DNA of 36,889 nt from contig CAJCIM010000006.1 of NCBI GenBank assembly GCA_903970395.1, forward strand, positions 1-36,889, in the 5' to 3' direction. A program made the translations under genes and the position numbers. This document shows positions 1 through 8,636 of this stretch, piece by piece. The notes beneath the pieces were generated by a model. It had not been told where the DNA came from. It worked only from the letters and a program-made list of their open reading frames with translations, and ran no database searches. The DNA comes from Acidobacteriaceae bacterium (GTDB taxonomy: Bacteria > Acidobacteriota > Terriglobia > Terriglobales > Acidobacteriaceae). How positions within the stretch are numbered: the stretch's first letter is position 1; each line of letters begins with the position of its first letter.

Positions 1-890
1 TTCTGGCGGAACGCCGCCTTCTTTTGGCCGGCGGGTTCAAAGAAGTCGCGGGCGTCGAGCACGTCGTTGCGGAAGAACTCCCAGACCGAACCGTGCAGGC
101 TGTTGGAGCCGGACTTGATGGTGGCGTTGAGCACGGCTCCGGCGGCGCGGCCAAGTTCGGCGCTGTAGTCAGAAGTCTGCACCTTGAACTCGGCGATGGC
201 GTCGAGGGGAGGAAGCACGATGAAGTTGGTGCCGTTGAGGAAGTCGACCGCGTTGGAGTTGTTGTCGATACCATCGAGCAGGTAGTTGTTCTGCGCCGGT
301 CGCAGGCCGTTGGCCGAGAAGGCGCCCGATGCGGAGTTGCCGCGCGTATCGGCCTCTGCGGACTGCGTACCTGCGCCGAGTTGAGCCAGGAACGTAAAGT
401 TGCGTCCGTTCAAGGGAAGGTCGTTGATGGTCTTCTCCGTGACGACCTGGCCGACAGAGGACTCATCGGTCTGCAACTGCGGAGGTTCGGTTGTGACTTC
501 GACCGTCTCAGAGATCGCGCCGGTCTTCAACTGGATGGGCACCTGCAGATGCTCCGCAATGTTGACCGTCAGGTTCTCCTGGGTCGTCTTCGAGAAGCCT
601 GTCGCCGACACAGATACCGAGTAATGACCGATGCGAACAGGGGAAAACGTAAACTCGCCCGCGCTGTTGCTGACACCGGTCAGCTTCAGTCCGACATCCG
701 TGTTCGTTACGGTAACGGTCGCGTTGGGTACGACGGCGCCGGTGCTGTCCGTGATGATGCCAGCTATCGACCCCTCGTCCACCTGGGCCGCGGCATACGT
801 CGTTGGCAGCAGTAGCAGGCATAAGAATGCCAGCGTGGAGATGCCAAATTTAATTGTGCGAGAAAGAAGTGAATTGCGATCGTAGTCCAT
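1..890 (-). CDS. TonB-dependent receptor, Oar-like (N-terminal part; 3' end beyond window)
   Basis: Outer-membrane beta-barrel receptor, expected to import a large substrate using TonB energy; only about 296 N-terminal residues are present and the frame runs off the left edge. Read from the minus strand, the start ATG at 890 is preceded by a good TGGAGGT ribosome site. A signal peptide ends near residue 36 (YAAAQ). A carboxypeptidase-regulatory beta-sandwich follows (about 38-125, beginning SIAGIITDSTGAVVPNATV), then the plug domain with the family motif NDLPLNGRNF and the stretch YLLDGIDNNSN. The barrel is missing. This domain order is typical of the Oar/SusC-like receptors expanded in Acidobacteriota, many of which are thought to handle glycans; the substrate cannot be read here. 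It is divergent from the CRTAC1 fusion gene, with 449 bp between the starts. Family assignment is secure. Confidence 0.9.
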   Translation of the reverse strand, partial: MDYDRNSLLSRTIKFGISTLAFLCLLLLPTTYAAAQVDEGSIAGIITDSTGAVVPNATVTVTNTDVGLKLTGVSNSAGEFTFSPVRIGHYSVSVSATGFSKTTQENLTVNIAEHLQVPIQLKTGAISETVEVTTEPPQLQTDESSVGQVVTEKTINDLPLNGRNFTFLAQLGAGTQSAEADTRGNSASGAFSANGLRPAQNNYLLDGIDNNSNAVDFLNGTNFIVLPPLDAIAEFKVQTSDYSAELGRAAGAVLNATIKSGSNSLHGSVWEFFRNDVLDARDFFEPAGQKKAAFRQ

Positions 891-1339
891 CGACGCGAAC
901 CTCCAGTAGTCGTGCGTTGTACCAAGTCTGTAAGCTTGTATCGCCGATATTTCATATCTTCGGCGATCTCTAAGGGTCGTTCCGTTCTGCTGCTTTCAAT
1001 TCCGGAGCCTTATGCCTGCGGCCCGTACGAGAGATCGTGTCGGCTCAAAACTCAAACTCCGGCATGCACAGAGGTGAATCTTGTTTGAAACTCTCGCGCT
1101 TTGAGAATCCGCAAAATTGAGCACAATGTAACCGCTTGCATTTTAGCCTCGCCAACGCTACTGCATAGGAATTGTGAGTGTCAATAGTTCCTTTTTGGAA
1201 ATGCCGCTAAATCTGCGTAGGCAGCCGACATACGAAGCTGTCTGTCAGCCACCCTGACCTCATCAGGGCACGGCACGGTTCGAGGTTGGTGATATTCTGC
1301 GGACGCTCTGTTGCTCCTCTCTGGCCGGCCGAAAGCTGT
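891..1339. other. Divergent intergenic region between TonB receptor and CRTAC1 fusion
   Basis: No convincing gene in this 449-bp stretch, which must hold the promoters of both divergent genes. Two hairpins are visible. One lies at 940-967 (arms ATCGCCGA and TCGGCGAT), about 50 nt upstream of the TonB receptor start and so within its leader. The other lies at 1252-1268 (arms CCCTGA and TCAGGG, 5-nt loop), about 70 nt before the CRTAC1 start. The region is visibly more AT-rich around 1080-1200 than the flanking genes. I could not choose a convincing -35/-10 pair. Confidence 0.5.
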
Positions 1340-4300
1340 ATGTCATCCAAACCCGATAAACCATCCATCTCAAGACGCCAACTTCTTTGGGGTCTGGGAG
1401 TTACGGCTCTTACGCTGCGGTCCGCACCATTTCGGGGCGCGCGCTTTCTGCCTGTAGGAGATCCCAGGGAGTTTGGGGATATCAGCCCGGAGTTCCGTTA
1501 CAGACCGCACTACCCCACCCCCTCCGATCTCGCCGATGTGCTGCGGTTTGTCCCTCCGGGATCAGACCTTTATGTCATGGAAAAGCATGCGGTAGAGATC
1601 GAAGAGGTCTTCGGACAATGGAGCAAGAGCCTCAGATCGTCCCCTTTTCGACAGGAAGCCCTGTCGAGGGCCCTGCCGGACCGCTTGGATGCCTCACCTC
1701 TGACTCCAGTCCACCAGACAGTGAAGAGGGCCCACTCCGGAATCCAGGTGTTGCAACGGAGCTTTGCCCCTGCGAAGAGCATCGCGCGGGAGCAGTTTCT
1801 CGACGAGCTCAAGAAGTGGTTGGGGCCGGTTGCGATGGTGCATGTTGCGGAGTTCGAGGTCTACGGAATCGAAGTGACGTCGGCTTCGCCAATCACCGCG
1901 CAGGTTAGCCTTCGATATGACATCGTCGCAGAGCGGACGGACAAACACCGAGAGGAGAGGGTCGGCAGCTGGCAGCTCGTTTGCGTTCAGGACGCCTCGC
2001 AGAACTGGAGCATTCAACGCTGGGAGGCTGGGGACGAGATGCTCAGCATTGGCGAAGGCGTCACCTTTGCGGACATCACCGCGCCTGCCGTCGGCGGCAA
2101 CGACTCCTACGCCAGCCAGATGCAACATGGCGTCGATTACTGGCGCACGGTGCTCGATGGCGCTACCGGCATCGACATCTATGCCAATAACGGCATCTCG
2201 GCAGGCGACTACAACAACGATGGTTTCGACGATCTCTACGTGTGTCAGCCAGCGGGTCTGCCGAATAGGCTGTATCGCAACCGCGGCGACGGCACCTTCG
2301 AGGATGTCTCGGCGCACGCGGGCGTCGATGTGCTCGACGGCACTGCCTGCGCGCTCTTCGTCGACTTCGACAACCGCGGCCTGCAAGACCTGCTGGTAGT
2401 CTGCGGCAGCGGCCCGCTGTTCTTTCAGAACCAGGGTGACGGCACATTCGCACTCAAACGCGACGCCTTTCAATTTGCGAAGCCACCGGAAGGCTCCTTC
2501 ACGCATGCGTCCGTCGCGGACTATGACGGCGATGGACGCCTAGACATTTACTTTTGCACCTACCAGTACTATCTCGGTCTCGACCAGTACCACTACCCGG
2601 TGCCTTACTACGATGCGCGCAACGGTCCGCGGAACTGCTTGATGCACAACGAAGGCAACGGGCGCTTTGTTGAGACCACGCAGGCTGCTGGCCTCGACGT
2701 AGAGAACAACCGCTACAGCTTTGCATGTGCCTGGGGCGATGCTAACGGCAGTGGTCATCCCGATCTCTGCATCGCCAACGACTTTGGCAGGTCACAGCTC
2801 TACCGCAACAACGGTGATGGAACTTTCCGCTACGCTTCGCACGAATCGCATGTTGAAGATGCGGCTGCGGGCATGAGCGCCTGCTGGGCAGACTTCGACA
2901 ACGACGGGCATCAGGACATCTACATCACCAGCATGTGGGACGCCGCGGGACAGCGTGTCTCGCAGCAGAAGGAGTTCCATGCCGACGCGACTGCGGAGGT
3001 GCGCGCAGCGTATCGACGCCAGGGACTCGGAAACGCACTCTACCGCAATAACGGTGATGGCAGCTTTCGCAACGTCGGCGAGAAGGCAAGAGCGGCTATG
3101 GGGCGATGGTCCTGGGCCGGCGATGCCTGGGACTTCGATCACGATGGCTGGTCCGACCTCTATGTCACCAACGGCTATATCTCTGTGGTCGATAGTACGG
3201 ACATCGCCAGCTTTTTCTGGCGTCAGATCGTTGCCAAGTCTCCCGAGGACGCGTCGCCGCTGCTTGCGTATGAGCGCGGGTGGAGTGCCATCAACGAGCT
3301 CGTGCGCTCCGACAGCTCGTGGAACGCTTACGAGCGCAACGTCATGTTTGCCAACAATGGCGACGGTACCTTCGCGGAGGTCTCCGGGATCACTGGCCTC
3401 GACTGCCTCGAAGACAGCCGCTCCTTTGCACTTGCTGACATTGATCACGACGGGCGACAGGAACTGTTGCTGAAGAACCGGAACGCTCCACAGCTACGCA
3501 TCCTGCATAACAACCTCGCGGAGATTGGCCACTCCGTCTGTTTTCGGCTGCGTGGCCACAAGAGCAATCGCGACGCCATCGGTACAGCCATCACGCTCGA
3601 AGCGGGTGTTTTGAAGCAGACGAAGTATCTGCAAGCTGGTACCGGTTTTCTCGGTCAGCACTCGAAGGAGATATTCTTCGGCGTTGGCAAAGCCGATGGC
3701 CCACTGAAGGCGACGGTGCGCTGGCCCAGTGGCCTGACGCAGACGTTCGATGGCCTGCCTGCCAACCGTCGCATCGAGATTGAAGAAGGCGTGAGCACCT
3801 TTGCCGCCAAGCCTTTCGCGGAGACTCCGCAGCGATACAAACAAGCCCTATCGACGCTGCCATCTGAGACCTTGCCTACGCAGGTTGAGACGTGGCTCAC
3901 CACGCCTCTCAAGGCACCGGTGTTCTCGCTGCCCGATGTGAACGGCAATACGAAGCAGCTGCAACAGTGGCTCGGCGGCAATGTTCTACTCACTCTCTGG
4001 ACGATGGGTTCACCCGAATCCATGGAAGGATTGCGAGGTCTGCAGAAGACATCCGCTCAGCTCAATAAGTCGCTGGTTATCGTTGCACTCAACCTCGACG
4101 AGCCGTCTCAGGCGGATGCTGTGTGCGACTTCGCAAAGAAGGAGAGCCTCGCTTTTCCGGTTCTTCTCGGTACGCCGGAGATCGGCGGCATCTACAACAT
4201 CATCTATCGCTATCTCTTCGATCGCCGTCGTGATCTCGCTTTCCCTACGTCGTTCCTGCTCAACAGAGACGGCAATATCATCAAGATCTATCAAGGCTCG

Positions 4301-5158
4301 CTCGCAGTGGATCGCGTCCTGCATGACGTCGCCACTGCTCCGAGCACGCCTCAGGAGCGTATGCAGCGGGCGTTGCCCTTCAAGGGAGGCCTCTATCAAA
4401 GCACACTGCAACGTAACGACTTCACCTACGGCGTTGCGCTCTTTCAGCATGGCTATTACGAGCAGGCTGAAGACTCTTTTCAGCAGGTGGTCACCGCGCG
4501 TCCCAACGATCCCGAGGCTTACTACAATCTCGGCACCCTGAACCTGCGCCTCAATCGCTTCGACAAGGCGCGCAAGTATCTCGAGCAGACGTTGAAGCTG
4601 CGCCCCGACTATCCGGAGGCCTGGAATAATCTCGGTATGATGGCCGCGCAACAAGGTCATACGGATGAGGCAGTGCAAAACTTTCAGCAGGCGTTGCAAC
4701 AGCGGCCTGACTACGAGATCGCGTTAGTGAATCTTGGGAACGTCTACCGCCGTGCGCACTCGTACCCGCAGGCTGAAGAGGCCCTGAAGCGTGCGCTGGC
4801 GCTACAGTCCGATGATGCCGAGGTCCACTACAGTCTCGGGATGGTGTATGCGCAGCAGAACCAGCTGCAGGCTGCGGCTGACTATCTGCAGCGGGCTATT
4901 GCGCTTCGCCCAGTCTATCCTGAGGCCATCAACAATCTTGGCATCGTTTACGTGCGCCTGCAGCAGCTCGATAAAGCTGAGCAGCGGTTCAAGAGCGGTA
5001 TCCAACTCGCGCCTGAAAACGATCAGTCCTACCTGAACCTCGCCCGGCTCTATGCTCTGCAAGGCGACAAGGCGAGGGCCCGCGATACTGTTCAGCTTTT
5101 GCTGAAGCTACAGCCGCAGAACGCTGCGGCACTCAAAGCGATGGAGCAGTTGCAATGA
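1340..5158 (+). CDS. Tat-exported CRTAC1 fusion: FG-GAP propeller, ASPIC/UnbV, cysteine-less thioredoxin-like domain, seven TPRs
   Basis: A 1272-residue exported protein of unknown function. The ATG at 1340 was chosen over an in-frame start at 1286 because it places a twin-arginine signal (SRRQLLWG, R12-R13) at the N-terminus. An unrecognised domain spans about 40-285. Seven calcium-loop-like motifs of D-x-D/N-x-D-G type follow (about 289-705, e.g. DYNNDGFDDL, ADFDNDGHQDI), as in integrin-alpha/VCBS propellers, then ASPIC/UnbV (about 736-817). A TlpA/AhpC-like thioredoxin fold lies at about 859-997; its CxxC position reads S891-P-E-S894, while the cis-proline (P969, FPTSFLL) is kept. Seven TPRs fill about 1027-1272. 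Repeats 2 and 4 of the propeller are degenerate. A scaffold or binding role in the envelope is inference. The next gene encodes a simpler CRTAC1 protein in the same direction, 60 bp downstream. Confidence 0.85.
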   Translation: MSSKPDKPSISRRQLLWGLGVTALTLRSAPFRGARFLPVGDPREFGDISPEFRYRPHYPTPSDLADVLRFVPPGSDLYVMEKHAVEIEEVFGQWSKSLRSSPFRQEALSRALPDRLDASPLTPVHQTVKRAHSGIQVLQRSFAPAKSIAREQFLDELKKWLGPVAMVHVAEFEVYGIEVTSASPITAQVSLRYDIVAERTDKHREERVGSWQLVCVQDASQNWSIQRWEAGDEMLSIGEGVTFADITAPAVGGNDSYASQMQHGVDYWRTVLDGATGIDIYANNGISAGDYNNDGFDDLYVCQPAGLPNRLYRNRGDGTFEDVSAHAGVDVLDGTACALFVDFDNRGLQDLLVVCGSGPLFFQNQGDGTFALKRDAFQFAKPPEGSFTHASVADYDGDGRLDIYFCTYQYYLGLDQYHYPVPYYDARNGPRNCLMHNEGNGRFVETTQAAGLDVENNRYSFACAWGDANGSGHPDLCIANDFGRSQLYRNNGDGTFRYASHESHVEDAAAGMSACWADFDNDGHQDIYITSMWDAAGQRVSQQKEFHADATAEVRAAYRRQGLGNALYRNNGDGSFRNVGEKARAAMGRWSWAGDAWDFDHDGWSDLYVTNGYISVVDSTDIASFFWRQIVAKSPEDASPLLAYERGWSAINELVRSDSSWNAYERNVMFANNGDGTFAEVSGITGLDCLEDSRSFALADIDHDGRQELLLKNRNAPQLRILHNNLAEIGHSVCFRLRGHKSNRDAIGTAITLEAGVLKQTKYLQAGTGFLGQHSKEIFFGVGKADGPLKATVRWPSGLTQTFDGLPANRRIEIEEGVSTFAAKPFAETPQRYKQALSTLPSETLPTQVETWLTTPLKAPVFSLPDVNGNTKQLQQWLGGNVLLTLWTMGSPESMEGLRGLQKTSAQLNKSLVIVALNLDEPSQADAVCDFAKKESLAFPVLLGTPEIGGIYNIIYRYLFDRRRDLAFPTSFLLNRDGNIIKIYQGSLAVDRVLHDVATAPSTPQERMQRALPFKGGLYQSTLQRNDFTYGVALFQHGYYEQAEDSFQQVVTARPNDPEAYYNLGTLNLRLNRFDKARKYLEQTLKLRPDYPEAWNNLGMMAAQQGHTDEAVQNFQQALQQRPDYEIALVNLGNVYRRAHSYPQAEEALKRALALQSDDAEVHYSLGMVYAQQNQLQAAADYLQRAIALRPVYPEAINNLGIVYVRLQQLDKAEQRFKSGIQLAPENDQSYLNLARLYALQGDKARARDTVQLLLKLQPQNAAALKAMEQLQ

Positions 5159-5203
5159 TGCCGTGCTACGTTGACCTGTTTTCGCAACACAATTTCGTGT
5201 GAC

Positions 5204-5221
5204 TATAATCTGCCCAACATG
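5204..5221 (+). promoter_or_regulatory. Perfect TATAAT box abutting the second CRTAC1 start (possible leaderless promoter)
   Basis: TATAAT at 5204-5209 ends 9 nt before the ATG at 5219, so transcription would start at or within a few bases of the start codon. No Shine-Dalgarno sequence precedes this ATG. No good -35 box sits at 16-18 bp; a TTGACC at 5171-5176 is 27 bp away, which is too far. The gene may therefore have its own promoter and a leaderless message, in addition to any read-through from upstream. Confidence 0.4.
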
Positions 5222-7003
5222 CAAACGCCTCGACGTCGATTTCTCGGCTCCTCTCTCGTTCTGCTCGGCGGCGCGCTGACCGATGCGCTCGCTACGCCGC
5301 TGTGGCGCTGGAAGCATCCACTGACTGTTGAGGCCGCGGAGACGACCCCCACGGACCCTGGCGTTCGCTTCGTCGATGTCGCGCAGAGCGCAGGCCTCAA
5401 CGTCACGAATGTGTGGGGTGGCATCGATCACAAACGTTCCATCATCGAGACCAAGGGCAGTGGCGTTGCCTTCTTCGACTACGACAACGACGGGTGGCTC
5501 GACATCTACCTCACCAACGGCAATCGCCTCGACACAACATGGCCCGCTGGCAAGGCGCCGATCTCACATCTCTTCAAGAACAACCGCGACGGCACGTTTA
5601 CAGATGTCACAGAGCACTCCGGGCTGGGCATCACCGGTTGGCAGACAGGTGTGTGCGTGGGGGACTACGACAACGATGGCTGGGACGATCTCTTCTGCTG
5701 TTTCCTTGGGCACAACCGTCTCTTTCACAACAACGGTAACGGGACATTTACCGATGTGACCCGCAAGGCCGGGCTCTATCAGGATCATGGCCGCTGGGGA
5801 GCGGGGTGCAGCTTTCTCGACTACGACCACGACGGCCATCTAGATCTCTTCGTCTGCAATTATGTAAAGCTCGACCCCGACAACATCGAAAACATTCCTG
5901 TCACGAGTACGAAGGCCACATGCCAGTGGAAGGGAGTTCCGATTCTGTGCGGCCCGCGTGGACTTCCGCCGGATACCAACATCCTGTACCACAACAATGG
6001 TGACGGCACGTTCACCGATGTCTCTGCGAAGGCGGGCATTCTTGCGCCGGGCCCGCGCTACTCCATCACGTCGGTCTCCTACGACTTCGATAACGATGGC
6101 TGGCCTGACATCTATGTTGCGGTCGACTCTATGCCTAGCATCCTCTTTAAGAACAACCACGACGGCACGTTCACAGACGTCGCCGTCATGGCTGGTTGCG
6201 CCTACAACGAGGATGGGCACGAGCAGGCCGGCATGGGCGTTGCCGTCGCCGACTACGACTGCGATGGTTGGTTCGACATCTTCAAGACGAACTTTGTTGA
6301 CGACACCAGCAACCTGTATCACAACAATGGCGACGGCACCTTTAGCGATGTCACCTTCACCGCGGGAACCGGGGTCAACAATCGCTATGTCGCATGGGGC
6401 TGCGGGTTTCTCGACTTCGATAATGATGGCTGGACCGATCTGATTCAGGTCAACGGCCATGTCTATCCCGAGGTCGACCGCTATAGCTTCGGAGAGTCCT
6501 TCAAAAATCCGCGCATCGCGTACCGTAACCTCGGCAACGGTCACTTCAAGGACGTCTCCGCTGACCTCGGCACCGGCATCGCTGAGCGTTTCTCCAGCCG
6601 CGGCGCGGCCTTTGGCGACTATAACAACAACGGCTGCATGGATGTTCTTGTGCTGAATCTCAACGACCCACCGTCCTTGTTGCGCAACGACGGTGGCAGC
6701 AAGCAGAACTGGATCAAGCTGAAGCTGATTGGAACCCGCTGCAATCGCACCGCCATCGGTGCGCGCGCGCGTGTTATCACCGGCAAGCACATACAGATGG
6801 ATGAGGTCGCGAGCGGCGGTTCTGTGATGTCACAGAACGATCTTCGTCTCCACTTCGGGCTTGGCAAGAGCGAGACCGTCGATATGATCGAGATCAAGTG
6901 GCCCACGACACAAAAGGTCGAGCGATTCCCGAACATCAAGGCCAACCAGATCGTCACTATTCGTGAAGGCGAAGGCATCGTCAAGCCGAAGGCTACGGCG
7001 TAA
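5219..7003 (+). CDS. Tat-exported CRTAC1 family protein (FG-GAP/VCBS propeller plus ASPIC/UnbV)
   Basis: A 594-residue exported protein. The start at 5219 gives MQTPRRRFLGSS, a clear twin-arginine signal; an in-frame ATG at 5171 would bury it behind 16 residues. Seven D-x-D-x-D-G motifs (e.g. DYDNDGWLDIYL, DYDNDGWDDLF, DFDNDGWPDIYV) alternate with NNGDGTFTDV stretches, consistent with a seven-bladed calcium-binding propeller. An ASPIC/UnbV domain closes the protein (about 494-580, with GLGKSETVDMIEIKWP). It resembles the middle of the preceding fusion but lacks the thioredoxin-like and TPR parts. ASPIC/UnbV was named from cartilage acidic protein 1 and an enediyne-cluster protein; no enzymatic reaction is established, and I assign none. 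Its last 11 bp overlap the 3' end of the convergent TPR gene. Confidence 0.88.
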   Translation: MQTPRRRFLGSSLVLLGGALTDALATPLWRWKHPLTVEAAETTPTDPGVRFVDVAQSAGLNVTNVWGGIDHKRSIIETKGSGVAFFDYDNDGWLDIYLTNGNRLDTTWPAGKAPISHLFKNNRDGTFTDVTEHSGLGITGWQTGVCVGDYDNDGWDDLFCCFLGHNRLFHNNGNGTFTDVTRKAGLYQDHGRWGAGCSFLDYDHDGHLDLFVCNYVKLDPDNIENIPVTSTKATCQWKGVPILCGPRGLPPDTNILYHNNGDGTFTDVSAKAGILAPGPRYSITSVSYDFDNDGWPDIYVAVDSMPSILFKNNHDGTFTDVAVMAGCAYNEDGHEQAGMGVAVADYDCDGWFDIFKTNFVDDTSNLYHNNGDGTFSDVTFTAGTGVNNRYVAWGCGFLDFDNDGWTDLIQVNGHVYPEVDRYSFGESFKNPRIAYRNLGNGHFKDVSADLGTGIAERFSSRGAAFGDYNNNGCMDVLVLNLNDPPSLLRNDGGSKQNWIKLKLIGTRCNRTAIGARARVITGKHIQMDEVASGGSVMSQNDLRLHFGLGKSETVDMIEIKWPTTQKVERFPNIKANQIVTIREGEGIVKPKATA

Positions 7004-8471
7004 CCACCGTCGGCGCGTCACCCGGCCTCGCAAACAGAAATTGCTTCACGGCACGCCGTTGCTGCTCTGTCGTGGCCTTCTGCTCTTCGACCAGCTTCTC
7101 GTGCATCGCAAACGCGGCCTTCGCTTTTTCGCTCTCGCCCGTTCGCTCGTAGATTTTAGCCAGCCGGTAGTAGGCTTCAGCCATCTTCGGGTCAGCAGCG
7201 ATCGCCTTTGTGTAGTAGCCGACCGCAGTGGGCAGATCCTTACGCTGCGCTGCGAGCACGCCCAGTTCCAGGTAGCCGTCGCTGCATCTCGCGTCTAGGT
7301 TGACGGCCTGCCGCAACAACGTCTCGGCTTGTGCGACCGCTTGTTGATCCGGTGCGCTCTCCTGCCGTTTCAAGATTGCCATCGCATAGAGATAGCTTGC
7401 TTCGGAACTCTTCGGCTTCAACTGCACATACCGCTGCATGTGCGGTTCGAGGCAAGTCAGCGCATAAGGCGCAGCGAGTTCTACCTTGCCCATGAACTGA
7501 TATGGCTCTTCGTCAGCCGGTGCCAGGTCCGACGCCTTACATAGCCGCGCTGCCGCATCCTGATAACGCGCGCTGGCGAACAACGCGGCTCCCAGAGCTG
7601 TCTGCATCCGTACCGACTCCGGATAGGCATCAACGCCATGTTGAAAGACCTCTTCGGCCTGCAGGATGGCTCGGTGCAGCAGCAGTTCAGAACCCCACTC
7701 GAACTCGTTCAGCTCGCTCGGATCCAGCTTTGCCGCAAGCTCGAACTCATGTACGGCGGCCAGAGCGTCGCCGCTCTTCTCATCCACCTCGCCGGCAAGG
7801 CGATAGAGATTGGCGCTTCCATATTTCTGCAACGCGTTATGCGCCAGTTCCTGCGCCTGCGCGTTGTTGCCACGTTGCTCCTGGTCATGCACCTGCTGCT
7901 CAAGTTCAACCTCCGCAGCGGTCTCATGGCGATCGATCCGGTTGCTCTGTAGCAGAGTCGCGGTGGCAATGGCCAGGGACTCACTCGTGCGCAGCGTGGA
8001 GTCCGATCCATGGCCACCGACGGCTGTCCAATCGGTCACACCAGCCACTGTATAGTTTGGCTCATCGGAGAACTGCATCGCCTGCGCCGCGTCACCTGTC
8101 GGAGTTGCGTGATGCAGGGTGATCTGTAGAGGCTGCGGTAACTTATCCGGTTCCACGCGGAGGTGTTCAACAGTCCCTTCCAAGCCGCTCTTGGAGGCTG
8201 TCAGTTTGTACTGCCCCGCCATGACGTGAGTGAAGAAGAATGCACCCGAAGTGTCTGTGACAGTTTCCATCCTGGCGTCACTCGAGGTCGCACTCAGTTG
8301 CACAACCACACCCGCTACATGCGCACCATCGGGATCGGTTACCGTTCCGAGAACTCCTGTAGACAGCTGCTGTGAGCCCATAGGAAGTATCACCAACAAA
8401 GGGGCAATCACCGCACATAGTGCGGCTAGAATTCCGCATGGTCGGCGACAACGGGGATCGGCACGCTTCAT
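6993..8471 (-). CDS. Secreted carboxypeptidase-regulatory-like / TPR protein
   Basis: A 492-residue protein of unknown function. The start at 8471 (MKRADPRCRRPC) was chosen over one at 8528 because GAGGTGAG lies just upstream. A hydrophobic signal segment covers about residues 12-30. A carboxypeptidase-regulatory beta-sandwich follows (STGVLGTVTDPDGAHVAGV to about residue 105), like the domain at the N-terminus of the TonB receptor in this cluster. The C-terminal two thirds are TPR-like repeats (about 190-470), the clearest being DGYLELGVLAAQRKDLPTAV and EAYYRLAKIYERTGESEKAK. Location is probably periplasmic or surface. The gene converges on the second CRTAC1 gene with an 11-bp overlap, and shares a theme of exported repeat-domain scaffolds with it. 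A role in assembling or anchoring partner proteins is inference. Confidence 0.8.
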   Translation of the reverse strand: MKRADPRCRRPCGILAALCAVIAPLLVILPMGSQQLSTGVLGTVTDPDGAHVAGVVVQLSATSSDARMETVTDTSGAFFFTHVMAGQYKLTASKSGLEGTVEHLRVEPDKLPQPLQITLHHATPTGDAAQAMQFSDEPNYTVAGVTDWTAVGGHGSDSTLRTSESLAIATATLLQSNRIDRHETAAEVELEQQVHDQEQRGNNAQAQELAHNALQKYGSANLYRLAGEVDEKSGDALAAVHEFELAAKLDPSELNEFEWGSELLLHRAILQAEEVFQHGVDAYPESVRMQTALGAALFASARYQDAAARLCKASDLAPADEEPYQFMGKVELAAPYALTCLEPHMQRYVQLKPKSSEASYLYAMAILKRQESAPDQQAVAQAETLLRQAVNLDARCSDGYLELGVLAAQRKDLPTAVGYYTKAIAADPKMAEAYYRLAKIYERTGESEKAKAAFAMHEKLVEEQKATTEQQRRAVKQFLFARPGDAPTVVTP

Positions 8472-8636
8472 GACGTATCTCACCTCATTTATGAGACTAT
8501 ATCGCCGAAGGTTTCCTCTTACGCTCAAGTTGTCGAACCAACCTCCAATCTGTTCTCATGATCACGGCAGAGGTCTGCATGGATCGTCAGCGACTGCTTT
8601 CAAATAGAACCAATCCCCGATAGAGGCTCAATACCT

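Noticed and set aside
5840-6790. 316-codon open frame antisense to the second CRTAC1 gene
   Set aside because: The repeated Asp/Asn-rich motifs have codon patterns that leave the opposite strand open; its product is a repetitive Val/Ala/Ile string with no signal, domain or ribosome site.
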